Of a stretch of DNA of 64,000 nucleotides, positions 8,565 through 17,774 are shown piece by piece. The translations under genes were made by a program, and so were the position numbers. Source of the DNA: JABDGM01 sp963738665 (GTDB taxonomy: Bacteria > Planctomycetota > Planctomycetia > Pirellulales > Lacipirellulaceae); NCBI GenBank assembly GCA_963738665.1, contig CAVTXL010000002.1, forward strand, positions 682,001-746,000, in the 5' to 3' direction. The notes under the pieces were generated by a model. That model was given only the letters and a program-made list of their open reading frames with translations, was not told the DNA's origin and made no database searches. Position 1 is the first letter of the stretch, and every line of letters begins with the position of its first letter.

Positions 8565-10036
8565 CTACGCCAGATCGCGATCCTCGAACAAGATCAGCGC
8601 CAACAGCAACATCGCGGCGGAATAAAGCGCCAGTAAAGCAGTGCCCAGCCCAGGTAAACCCAGGGCACCGGCACTCCCCCGGCGACTGCTGCCTGAATAT
8701 CGAAATGGTCGAGCACCGGAATGATCAGCGCCGACAGCTGGCCGATGAACGCCACGTACTCATTTTGCCCGGCCGACGATTGCACAATTGGGGGCATCAA
8801 GTGGCCGAGCACGTAAACTGCCGCGCAAATGATCAAGTTCGGCAGCATCGCCAATCGCGTCGAGACGGCTACGCTGATCGCAGTCAACACGCTCGCTTCC
8901 ATGAACGCCAACGCCAACCCCGGCACTGTCCCAATCATTTCGGCATAACAAACCTGCCAGGTCGGGTCCGGGTTCGTCGTTTCACGCGCGTCGTAGACCA
9001 CCTTGTACGAAACGGTCACCAACAGCAGCGAGCCCAATACAATAAATATCAACAACACCGGCCAGATGATGCCCAAATACTTGCCCAGCACAAACTGCCG
9101 GCGACTGATCGGCTTAGAAAGCACCGTTAGCGCGGTGCGGCCTTCGATCTCGTCTGCGACTGATACGCTGGCCGTCCATACGCCAATCGCAATCGCCAGT
9201 AGCATGATCGTTGTCAAGCCCGAGTGCTTGACGATTTTAACATCTTCGCCAAACGTGTTGTAAGGCAAGTAAATAAATAGCACCAGCAGGCAGGCGCCGA
9301 GCACGACCAACAGCAAGTAAAGCGGCTGGGAAATACACTCTTTGGTTGTCGCTAGGGCGATCGCCGCCAACCCTGGCTGCAGCCACTGCAGCAAAAGGTA
9401 TACCAGGTAAGTTCCGACGACAGCCGCTGCCGTGATCGGGATGTCGTGGACCTCGGGCATTGGCACGTCGGTCTGAAAATCATACGTCAGCGTCGTCGGC
9501 AGGTCGCTGTCATTGGTGACGTAGAACTTTTCAACCATGCCATCAAAACCGCGGGGTTTCGTACCGCCAGGCCGCCATTCATACGTCTCGCGTCCTGCTA
9601 ATTCGGCCAACGGCGCACTGAATGACTTGCCGGGCTCGGTCGAAATCAACAAGTCTTGCTGGCTGTCGAACGCGTACGACTGCAGCTCGTCGGCCAGGAA
9701 GTGGACTGCCACTTCCTTATCGACCGCGTGGGCCGGAATCTCGACCGCGCCGCGGACCGGACCCACGTAGGGAATGCGGCGAAGCGACTCGACGAGGGAC
9801 GCCGTTTTTACGATTCCGGCCGCCGGAATTAGGACCGCCAACACAACGTACACCAGCACGATATACGAAATGTACTGCAGTACGCCCTCGCCGAGGCTGC
9901 GCAGGACGGCCGCGGCGCCGCGCCGCGAAACGAGCCACAATAGGCCGTAAAGGACGAGCAATAGGGCGGCGCCGCACGTGACGCCGACCGAAATCATCCA
10001 GACGGGTGTCAGCCACCAGCTTAGGTTACCGTACAT
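8565..10036 (-). CDS. ABC-2 type transporter permease (apparent 3' frameshift)
   Basis: This is a polytopic membrane protein of about 490 residues. It has two N-terminal TM segments (LLLVLYGLLWLV, ISYIVLVYVVLAVLI), a periplasmic domain of about 130 residues, then the ABC-2 permease core with at least six TM segments. The core contains the typical cytoplasmic segment EGRTALTVLSKPISRRQFVLGKYLG. In the long open frame the C-terminus becomes RFIPPRCCCWR, but the neighbouring frame gives a normal hydrophobic end (LALYSAAMLLLALILFEDRD) stopping at 8565, so a one-base indel near 8640 is likely. No ATP-binding subunit is adjacent. It converges with the oxidoreductase gene. Confidence 0.82.
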
Positions 10037-10220
10037 ACCGAGAAGGTTGCTTTAAAAAAGAGTGACTTCATTCCAACTGCGACGAAGAATTCGCCCCTAC
10101 CGGCGACCGCGGTCGCCAGATCGCCTCGCTGCCCATCTTAATCCAAGGGCGCTCCGAGGGCAGTCGGCCGGCATCCACCCATTCAATGTAACCAGAAGTT
10201 ACCCCGCCTGAAAACCGGCC

Positions 10221-10523
10221 TCACCAGCGGCGAATTTCAAATCGGGAAAACTCGCTCGCGGCAGCCGGCTGGACGTCGGTTTTCTCATCTCGAATGTGGC
10301 CGTCAAAAAACTCGCGGACTTCGCCGAGGAACCCGTCTAGCTCACGCGGCTTGCCGACCACGACGAGCTCGACGCGGCCGTCTGGCAGGTTGCGGACGTA
10401 CCCGGCCACGTCGTGGCGGCGAGCGATTGTGTGGGACGTGTAGCGAAAGCCGACACCTTGGACTCGGCCGGAGTACAACACGGTTCTTCGCTCCAGCAGT
10501 TGCGAAACGTCGCGGTTCGCCAT
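10221..10523 (-). CDS. acyP: acylphosphatase
   Basis: A 100-residue protein that hydrolyses acyl phosphates. It has the two AcyP signatures: GRVQGVGFRYTS, with the phosphate-binding Arg27, and GYVRNLPDGRVELV, with catalytic Asn45. Length matches the family, with a short C-terminal extension (SEFSRFEIRRW). The ATG is at 10523. It is divergent from the cytochrome-like gene that starts about 90 nt away. It is probably a housekeeping cytoplasmic enzyme. Confidence 0.93.
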   Translation of the reverse strand: MANRDVSQLLERRTVLYSGRVQGVGFRYTSHTIARRHDVAGYVRNLPDGRVELVVVGKPRELDGFLGEVREFFDGHIRDEKTDVQPAAASEFSRFEIRRW

Positions 10524-10610
10524 TCGACTCGAATTGTTAAGAAATGTTGCGCACGGAGGCCAAGCAGTCGCTCATCAGACTATACCGATTGCCCGCTAGC
10601 TGGGCCAGCC

Positions 10611-11873
10611 TTGACCATACCGCGGCAGTTCACTAACCTTCTCCAGCGATGGAGCGCAGCTTTCTCAGCCAATGGACCGCACGCGCCGCGCAGGAGCACC
10701 GCGTGTGCGTGGCTGCTTTGTTTCGCCAATTGCTGCGCAGGGCAAAGTTCCACTGACGTCGATCCAGCCGCGCCAGTGGACGGGGTGCTCGTACTTATCA
10801 ATGGCGGAGTGATCCGCGGCAGCCTTACGCTGGCCGCTGGCCGGTGGTTGGTTCGAAACGACGAACGTGAAATAGATGTGCCCGCAAAGAGCGTTAAGCT
10901 GGCTTGCCGATCGCTCGATGAAGCCTACCATCTGCAGCGCAATCAAATCGCACGGCCAACGGCCGAGACCCACCTCGAGCTGGCCGACTGGTGTTTGCGA
11001 TATGATCTTTATCGACAGGCGAAACAAGAAATTGCCGACGCCAGCGCCTTGGATCCAAGAAGTCCGCGATTGCAATTGCTGGCGGAACGGCTGACCGTTG
11101 CCACGCGCCCGCGGCCCGCGCCGCCGCAATCTCCGCCGTCGGCGGTTGAACCTGTTGCATCGGCCGCGCTATCGCCTGGAGTCGCCCAGCCAAATTCGGT
11201 TCGGCCCCTGACAATCTCAAGCGGCCGCCCGGTGCGCAGCAGCGCGCTGGCGAACGACGCCGAATCGCCCGACACGTCGTCGCTGCCGATCAACGATGCC
11301 GTAATCGAGCGGTTTACGCGCAAAGTTCAACCCGTGCTCGTGAACAATTGCACGACGGCTGGCTGTCACGAGCTCGGCGGAAAGCAAGCGTTTCAACTCG
11401 ATCGGGCGCTGCTCTACGGCCTGTCGAATCACCAGACGACGATGCACAACTTGACGGCCACATTGGCGCTTGTCGACCGCGAGCGGCCCCAGCAAAGCTC
11501 GCTCGTCACCCTTCCCCGCTCAGCTCACGGAGGGTTGGATCGGCCCGTGTTCGCGGCGCATCAGGATCAGCTCGTCGTGCAACTGATGGACTGGGCCGAA
11601 TTGGTCGCGCAGGCCTCTAAGCCGCCACTGCCCACAACCAGTGTAGCGGCCACGGAATCGGCGATGCCGACTGACGAAGCCCAGCCTCTCGTCGATGAAG
11701 CCGTAGCCCCGGCGAAATTCGAGACTCCAGCCCGTTTGTCGATGCGGCCCGCTGCGCCACGTCGCGGCGTGCAATTGCGACCGGCCTGGCGTCCCAGAGA
11801 CGCTTTCGATGCAGAAATCTTCAATCGGCAATTTGCACACGCAACTAATTCGGCAAGCGCCCCGCCGAATTAG
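10611..11873 (+). CDS. exported protein with CX4CH cytochrome-c-like segment
   Basis: This encodes about 420 residues. The start is uncertain; I favour TTG at 10611, which places the hydrophobic segment STACAWLLCFANCCAGQ near the N-terminus as an export signal. Residues about 50-130 form a helical module (LELADWCLRYDLYRQAKQE) resembling a TPR unit. The centre carries NNCTTAGCHELGG, a C-X4-C-H motif in the context VQPVLVNNC that planctomycete PSCyt-type proteins use for haem binding. The C-terminus is Pro/Ala-rich. It may bind haem c covalently through the unusual five-residue spacing to His, but this is inferred. It overlaps the tail of the next convergent gene by 29 nt. Confidence 0.65.
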   Translation: MTIPRQFTNLLQRWSAAFSANGPHAPRRSTACAWLLCFANCCAGQSSTDVDPAAPVDGVLVLINGGVIRGSLTLAAGRWLVRNDEREIDVPAKSVKLACRSLDEAYHLQRNQIARPTAETHLELADWCLRYDLYRQAKQEIADASALDPRSPRLQLLAERLTVATRPRPAPPQSPPSAVEPVASAALSPGVAQPNSVRPLTISSGRPVRSSALANDAESPDTSSLPINDAVIERFTRKVQPVLVNNCTTAGCHELGGKQAFQLDRALLYGLSNHQTTMHNLTATLALVDRERPQQSSLVTLPRSAHGGLDRPVFAAHQDQLVVQLMDWAELVAQASKPPLPTTSVAATESAMPTDEAQPLVDEAVAPAKFETPARLSMRPAAPRRGVQLRPAWRPRDAFDAEIFNRQFAHATNSASAPPN

Positions 11874-12116
11874 CGCTGCCGCTTTCAGGCATCGCGCTAT
11901 CGTGCGGTGGCACGTTTGGCGCCGTTTCCGGAGCATACGAAACCGCCGCGGCATAGCCGCCACTTGCCGAGCCTGCACGCTGCGTCCAACCATGGCCGCA
12001 ATCGCAGTTCGCCACCGGCGGCGAATAATCGTAACAGGAGCTGCAACTGCGACAGCCGGACGCCGCCAGGGCGCGGCTGCGACCAAAGCGGCCCACAAGA
12101 GAAGTGTTCGCTGCAT
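11845..12116 (-). CDS. small Cys-rich exported protein (frameshifted)
   Basis: A signal-like start (MQRTLLLWAALVAA) at 12116 and a Cys-rich body (ASGCRSCSSCYDYSPPVANC and CDCGHGWTQ) lie in adjacent frames that would join near 12075. The rejoined product is about 90 residues and ends in PESGSANSAGRLPN. Either half alone looks incomplete, so I treat this as one gene with a one-base indel. It resembles the small Cys-rich exported proteins at the left end of the window. Function is unknown. Confidence 0.5.
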
Positions 12117-12196
12117 TGCAAGCGTCCGTTTCTGCCCGAGGGAAAAGGAAAGCCGCGGATCGGCATCCAGACCATCGGCGGACCTCGGGAGAAACA

Positions 12197-13024
12197 TTAG
12201 CCAAACCAGGCCGATGCTGGCGCCGCCGCTGCAATATTGCGTAGTCTCACGGTCTCGATGCGCACTACGCCGGCATCCTTGGTGTATCTCGTGCCTCGAT
12301 GCATTTTTCCGATTTCCGACTCGAGCCGCCCTGCTTTTGAGCCCAGAACCGACTCTAGATTCGCAGCGCCGCGCAGAATGCGCGGGTCCACCAGCGTGTC
12401 GGCAATAAAGCGGGCGCCGTGGAAGCTGTGCTGGCGCGTGTGGCGGTTCGGCACGGCGACGGTAAAAGCGCCAGCAGCCACCGCGGCCGCACATCCGTTG
12501 CCGCTGTCTTCCAGGACAAGCATCGCCACGGGTGGCAACTCAAGTCGCTTGGCGGCGAGCCGGTATATCTCCGGATCGGGTTTGCCATGATGGATGCTTT
12601 CGGCCGTCAGCAGAAAGCGGAAACGCTGAATGAGGCCCAGTCGTGTAAGGACATCGGTGGCGTACGCTAACGTGCCGCTCGTGGCGATCGCGATCGGTTT
12701 GCCGGCCGTTTCGAGCTTCGCCAGTAGCTTGTGTACGCCGGGCATCGTCATGAGCCATTTGTCCATGAGTTCCAGCAGCACGTGTTGCACTTCAACGAGC
12801 ATGTCCTCCAGCTTATCCGGGAGCGCGTGATAGTCGAGCATGATCTGGAAGGAATCGGCGACCGTGCGGCCCATCATTTGCGTGCGCAGCTCGCGGTCGT
12901 GCGGCTTGCCGCGGCGCCGCAGAATTTCGTCGACGGCCAATTCGTAAAGGTCCTCCGTGTTGGCGATCAGGCCATCGAGATCGAATACGACGGCGCGGAG
13001 TTCATCTTCAATGGCCTCACTCAT
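12197..13024 (-). CDS. HAD-superfamily hydrolase, beta-phosphoglucomutase-like
   Basis: A 275-residue HAD phosphatase or phosphomutase. Motif I is FDLDGLIANTE (nucleophile Asp15, acid/base Asp17), motif II is the Thr/Ser in IAIATSG, motif III is the Lys in HHGKPDPEIY, and motif IV is LVLEDSGNG. The helical C1 cap between residues 25 and 95 matches the beta-PGM subclass. The last 40 residues (GKMHRGTRYTKDAG onward) extend beyond the usual family end and may be read-through of an indel. Its ATG overlaps the stop of the NUDIX gene (ATGA), so the two form an operon. Substrate cannot be assigned. Confidence 0.88.
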   Translation of the reverse strand: MSEAIEDELRAVVFDLDGLIANTEDLYELAVDEILRRRGKPHDRELRTQMMGRTVADSFQIMLDYHALPDKLEDMLVEVQHVLLELMDKWLMTMPGVHKLLAKLETAGKPIAIATSGTLAYATDVLTRLGLIQRFRFLLTAESIHHGKPDPEIYRLAAKRLELPPVAMLVLEDSGNGCAAAVAAGAFTVAVPNRHTRQHSFHGARFIADTLVDPRILRGAANLESVLGSKAGRLESEIGKMHRGTRYTKDAGVVRIETVRLRNIAAAAPASAWFG

Positions 13025-13708
13025 TCGGGCACTCCCTTTGCCTGTGGTGATGGGATGGTAGATTGCCGGATTTGCTCAAGGGCGCCCGCCAATTCGGCCA
13101 AGATCACGGCCGTGGCACCCCAGATGTTATCGTCGCAATAGTTGATGCAGGGGGCGTGAAACACGAGTGGCCCGCGGCGAATCGTGGTGCGGCCAATCGC
13201 GCTCGGCTCGAACAACACGTCGAGTGGCAGCTCGACGACGCGTTCAACTTCGTAGAAGTCGGGTGCCCAGGAGGGCTCGCAATGCGCGATAGCGAGAAAG
13301 GGCGACACGACATAATTACTTGCGAACACGTAGCGGCTGGGCAGTTGACCCAGTAACTCGTAGCCCGCGGCGACGCCCAGCTCTTCCGCCAATTCCCGGC
13401 CGGCCGCCTGTGCCGGCGATTCATCGACTTCAACGCGTCCGCCTGGCAAACTAATCTGCCCGCCGTGGCGAACGAGCGTCCGCGGACGCTGCGTCAGCGG
13501 CAAATGCCAGCGTCCTCTACGCTGAAACAGCAAAATCATCACCGCGGCAGCACGGGCTGCCGCCGGGGCCGGGCCGTTGTGGCGCCCGTAGCTTAACTCG
13601 GGCGACATCCGGCGAGACAGCATGCCGACTGACCGGGAATCGAGTGTATTGCGACGAGCCCAGCACTCCGGCCAGTCTTTCGGGCAAGTTACTTAGCGTC
13701 GGAGCCAT
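13021..13708 (-). CDS. NUDIX hydrolase, CoA pyrophosphatase-like (N-terminal frameshift)
   Basis: The NUDIX box is complete (GGRVEVDESPAQAAGRELAE followed by ELGV), and the preceding PLTQRPRTLVRHGGQISLPG matches the NudL/CoA-pyrophosphatase UPF0035 signature. Homology-like sequence begins further upstream (LPERLAGVLGSSQYTRFPVS) in another frame, starting at ATG 13708. The frames meet near 13620, so the N-terminus appears interrupted by one base. The in-frame alternative start is 13623. It overlaps the upstream membrane protein by 20 nt and the downstream HAD gene by 4 nt. The likely role is hydrolysis of CoA or related nucleotide diphosphates. Confidence 0.85.
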
Positions 13709-15423
13709 GTTCAGTGGTCGGTCCAGCGTCGTCAACTCGGTAAACGATGTACTCTTCATTCGCGTACTGAACGTTTGGGTACAAGACCGGCAGCCACAGC
13801 GGTTTGTTCCAGCCGCTGATGATGTACTTCGCGCCGTACTCGTGGGCCAGTTGCCGCACGCGCTGGGTGCCGATCGTCCCCAGCGACGGCGGAGGTGCAG
13901 ATTCGTTGGCGCCGGTCCCTTCATAATAGATGTGATGGTACCGCCTGTGCCATTCGACAATCGAAGCCGCGTCTTGCGGCATGTCTTTGCGCGTCACGAC
14001 CTCGGCCCGGCCAGTGCGCCACTTGAACGATTGGTTCAGCCGCGGCGTGAGAAACAAAGCGTCCGGTTCCGTGTGACCGACGACCCAATCGCAAACGTCG
14101 AGCCAAGCCGCGTAATCTTGCAGTTTGCGATCGGCGGGGGGCACCGGGTCCGCAAACCGCTGCCACGACCGGTCCAGCAGGTTCCACCCGCAAAAAGCGA
14201 CCGCCACGGCCAGCCCCCAGGCGGCCCATGCCCGCCGCCAGTCGACGCCGGCTGCTATCAGTGCCGTAACAACCAGCGACACGGCCATAGGCGCGCCGAA
14301 ATCTGTCATGCGAAACCAGTAAAAACGGAGAAGGCAAGCGGCGGTGTCTGGTGCGTTCGACAGCGCCAGTTCGATCACGAAACCGCAGACGGCGATCAAT
14401 GCAGCGCTCCAGGCGAAGATAATGATCTGCCGCAATGCCTTGGCGTCCACCGGCGGCTGTCCGTCCGGCACATCCGCCGGTCGCAAGCTCGAAATAGCAA
14501 ACCGAGAATTGGCGACCAGTGGACGACTGAGCAGCCACAGAGCAAGTAGCAGCAATGCGTGTTGTGACAGGCGCACGACGGTTTCCGAGTGGGGAAGCGT
14601 CAACAGCGCTAAGTGATGCGGCAGGCGATCGAAAACGTAGATGCGGCTGGCCTCCGTGACAACTTCTGCCGGTTGGCCCCACGTGAGCTGCAGCGCCGGT
14701 ATCACGCCGAGAAGTGCAATGAATCCGCCACCAATCAAGCCGGGCAACACGCCGGCAATGCTCTGCCAATTCCCAATTGGCAATTTGCATTTTGCATTTT
14801 GCAATTCTCTTCCACTAGCAAGCAGCCACTGTCCGCCGCAAATGACTAGGCACCATCCGCCCACAACGGGGTGAAACGCAGCCGCGGCCCCCAAGAACAG
14901 CCAGAGGCGGTTCCAGCGATCGTCCACCAGCTCGCGCAGGGCGAGCACAACAAACACGTACGCAAAACATTTCGCCTCGACGCCGCCGACAACCCATTCA
15001 CCGGCCAACTGCCAGTTGGCATTGAGCGTCACAAACAGTGCGGCCGACAACACCGACGCTAGCGGCCGCGGCACAAGGCGCCAACTCAACCGCTGCCACG
15101 CCCAGGCGAGCAGCGACCAGGCCACGAAACGCCCAACCCACGCCGTCGCCGGCAGCGACAGAAAACGCGTGACCCAACCGAACGTCCAAATAAAGACGAG
15201 CTGCGCGTCGGCCGATTCGAGGAACAAATCGCCGGCACACCAGGGAGGGTTCCAATAGTGCTTCAGCCGACAAAGATAGTGGGCCTCGTTGTCGTGCGGC
15301 GCAGTGCTCACCGCCCGCCGCCAAAAAAACGAGCAGGATCAACAGGATTTCGCACAGTTGCAGCGCGGCCGACATTCGCGGCAGCCGCGGCGCACCGGGT
15401 TGGCTGGACGAGTCCTTCATCAT
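13689..15423 (-). CDS. large polytopic membrane protein, DUF6798-like (frameshifted N-terminus)
   Basis: About 575 residues with roughly ten TM segments, for example LCEILLILLVFLAAGG at the N-terminus, SLLAWAWQRLSW, and AAAFHPVVGGWCLVICGGQW. The arrangement (N-terminal TM, short HYLCRLKHYWNP loop, many TMs, soluble C-terminus with FLTPRLNQSFKWRTG) fits the planctomycete DUF6798 group of GT-C-like membrane proteins. The first 35 residues are in a different frame from the rest, and the shift is at a seven-base T run (15324-15330 on the minus strand). Two segments, near 14490 and 14768, are in-frame inserts of dispersed repeat. Function is unknown; glycosyl or lipid-linked sugar transfer is only a structural guess. 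Confidence 0.65.
14765..14808. repeat. palindromic text-like repeat inside a coding region
   Basis: The segment holds CCAATTCCCAATTGG, a perfect 6-bp arm palindrome, followed by iterated TTTGCAT units. On the minus strand it is translated in frame as the Asn/Lys/Cys-rich stretch LQNAKCKLPIGNWQS, unlike the hydrophobic protein around it. It has the same style as the intergenic inverted-arm spacers elsewhere in the window. Confidence 0.6.
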
Positions 15424-15646
15424 CAACTAACAATGGGGCCTTGCGGAGAGAACGATACATCAGCCTAATGCGCGCCGGTTCTCACGGCCAGCCGGCAAAG
15501 CTCTGGCGGCGCCATTGTAGTCGGCACGCTTCCCGTGCCGTAACGACCCCGTAGAAAAGCATTCATCCGCACATCAGTCGCGCCATGAGTCATGTGCTTG
15601 CGACGCGTGCTTGCCTCTACGTTCTGCGCACGATTATCATGTGGCG

Positions 15647-16516
15647 ATGGCCAATTTGACGAATTCACCGGGAAAGACACTGCGGGCTGCGATCGCGACC
15701 GGCGCCATCCAAGTGCCAGGCGCCCCCAACTCGCTGGCTGGACGACTGATCGAAGAGATGGGCTTCGCGGCGATGTACGTCTCAGGTGCGGCAGTTTCGG
15801 CCGGCGTGCTGGCACTCCCAGACATCGGCTTGATGACCCTCACCGAATTGGCGGCCCAAGTGAGGTTGCTCACTGCTCGCGTGACTGTTCCGGTGGTCGT
15901 CGATGCGGACACGGGTTTCGGCGATACGGCCAACGTCGAGCGAACCGTGCTTGAGCTTGAGCGGGCCGGCGCCGCGGGGATCCAGTTGGAGGACCAGGAA
16001 TTGCCGAAACGCTGCGGCCACCTGGCGGGCAAAACGCTCGTCGCCACGAGTGTCATGTGCGCGAAGCTGCGCACGGCCGTCAGTGCACGAACTGACGACG
16101 CGACAGTAATTATCGCCCGCACCGACGCACGCGCGGTGGAAGGCTTCGACGCGGCCATCACCAGGGCCAAAGCCTATTTGGCAGCGGGCGCCGATTGGGT
16201 TTTTCCAGAGGCCCTTACAACACGCGCAGAATTCGCGGCCTTTGCCAAGGAACTGGGCGCGGCATCGGCCGACGCCGGCGTGATTCTTGTCGCGAATATG
16301 ACGGAGTTTGGCAAAAGCCCGCTGCTCGCATTCGACGACCTTGTGGCGCTTGGCTACCAAGTTGTAATCTACCCGGTTACGCTATTGCGCGTTGCCATGA
16401 AGGCGATGGAATCGACGTTGTCGTTGCTCGCCGCGGATGGCACGCAACGAGAACTGCTCGACCTGATGCAAACCAGAGAGGAGCTTTACGACTTATTGGA
16501 TTACGACGTGAGCTAA
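15647..16516 (+). CDS. prpB: 2-methylisocitrate lyase-like protein (ICL/PEP mutase superfamily)
   Basis: A 289-residue TIM-barrel enzyme. It has the metal-binding DADTGFGDTANV, the mobile-loop catalytic motif KRCGHLAGK (Cys123) and the PrpB-type N-terminus GAPNSLAGRLIEEMGF. The KRCGH loop favours isocitrate or methylisocitrate lyase over PEP mutase. The downstream gene encodes a citrate/2-methylcitrate synthase, which supports a propionate methylcitrate cycle in which this enzyme cleaves 2-methylisocitrate to pyruvate and succinate. The usual dehydratase PrpD is not in the window. The start is ATG 15647; an earlier in-frame start at 15611 lacks support. Confidence 0.85.
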   Translation: MANLTNSPGKTLRAAIATGAIQVPGAPNSLAGRLIEEMGFAAMYVSGAAVSAGVLALPDIGLMTLTELAAQVRLLTARVTVPVVVDADTGFGDTANVERTVLELERAGAAGIQLEDQELPKRCGHLAGKTLVATSVMCAKLRTAVSARTDDATVIIARTDARAVEGFDAAITRAKAYLAAGADWVFPEALTTRAEFAAFAKELGAASADAGVILVANMTEFGKSPLLAFDDLVALGYQVVIYPVTLLRVAMKAMESTLSLLAADGTQRELLDLMQTREELYDLLDYDVS

Positions 16517-16540
16517 GCTGGATGCGAGATGCTGCTTTTC

Positions 16541-16573
<33 letters not shown>

Positions 16574-16590
16574 TTTACCCTCGCCCTCGC

Positions 16591-17708
16591 ATGTCCGACC
16601 CAATTTACAGCCCCGGCCTGGAAGGCGTCATTGCCGGCGAAACGGCAATCAGCACGGTCACCGGCGGCCTGCGCTATCGCGGATACGCCATTGAAGACTT
16701 GGCTCGCAACGGCACGTTCGAAGAAGTTGCATTTTTGCTGCTCTATGGCGAATTGCCCGGGGCAGAGCAGCTAGATGAGTTCCACAAGCGGTTGAAGGCG
16801 GCCGCCCAGGTGCCCCGGCCAATCATCGAAACGCTGCGTCACCTGCCGCCGGCAACCTCGCCAATGGACGTACTGCGGTCGGCGTGCAGCCTGTTGGGCC
16901 ACTGGGACCCGGATGCCGGTGACAACAGCCATGTAGCGAACGTCCGCAAGGCCGAGCGGCTGTTGGCCCAATTGCCCGTAGTGATGGCGGCCCGGCATCG
17001 ATTGAAGCAAGGGAAGGAGCCGGTGCCGGCCGAAAGTGGCCGTTCGCTGGCCTCGAATTGCCTGCACATGCTGTTTCGCGCCGATCCGTCGCCCCAGCAT
17101 GTGAAGGCGCTCGACGTGACACTGATTCTTTATGCGGAGCATGAGTACAACGCCTCGACCTTCACGGCCCGCGTAATTGCCTCGACCTTGTCAGACATGC
17201 ATTCAGCTATCGCCGGGGCGATTGGCGCCCTAAAAGGCCCGCTGCACGGCGGGGCCAACGAACGGGCGATGGAAGTCCTCAAGGCCGTCGGCAAAAAGCA
17301 GAATGCCGAAAAGTGGGTTCGCGATGCGCTTGCGCCAAAGAAAAAATCATGGGCTTCGGCCATCGCGTGTACAAAGAAGGGGATCCCCGGGCCGTCTATC
17401 TCAGGGAGCTTTGCCGAGCACTCGCAGCCGAAACCGGCAATGAAGAGCTGGAGTCGATCGCCGCAGTGCTTGAACGCGTTGTCTGGGAAGAAAAGAAACT
17501 GCCGCCAAATCTCGATTGGCCGGCGGCGCGGCTGTATCACTACCTCGGCCTGCCGATCGAGCTCTACACGCCGCTGTTCGTGCTCAGCCGCACGAGCGGC
17601 TGGTGCGCGCACGTGATCGAGCAGCATGACAACAACCGGCTGATCCGGCCGCGGGCCCGCTACATCGGGCCGGAACCGCGGCCGTGGAAGCCGTTGGCGG
17701 AGCGATGA
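16591..17708 (+). CDS. citrate synthase / 2-methylcitrate synthase (frameshift near 17330)
   Basis: A type I citrate synthase-fold enzyme that condenses acyl-CoA with oxaloacetate. Motifs include GLEGVIAGETAIS, LRYRGYAIEDLA, the catalytic His motif GPLHGGANERAMEVL and, in the next frame, IMGFGHRVYKEGDPRA with the second His. The C-terminus WCAHVIEQHDNNRLIRPRARY carries the expected Arg residues and places a complete enzyme of about 372 residues after rejoining. The frame break falls near 17330, just before an AAAGAAAAAA stretch. The neighbouring prpB suggests 2-methylcitrate synthase, but sequence alone does not separate PrpC from GltA. The start is at MSDPIYSPG. Confidence 0.85.
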
Positions 17709-17774
17709 ACAAACACGTCGGAATTCGCGACGATCGCAGCAGCTTCGCGTCTAATCCGCATGGGAGCCTACACC

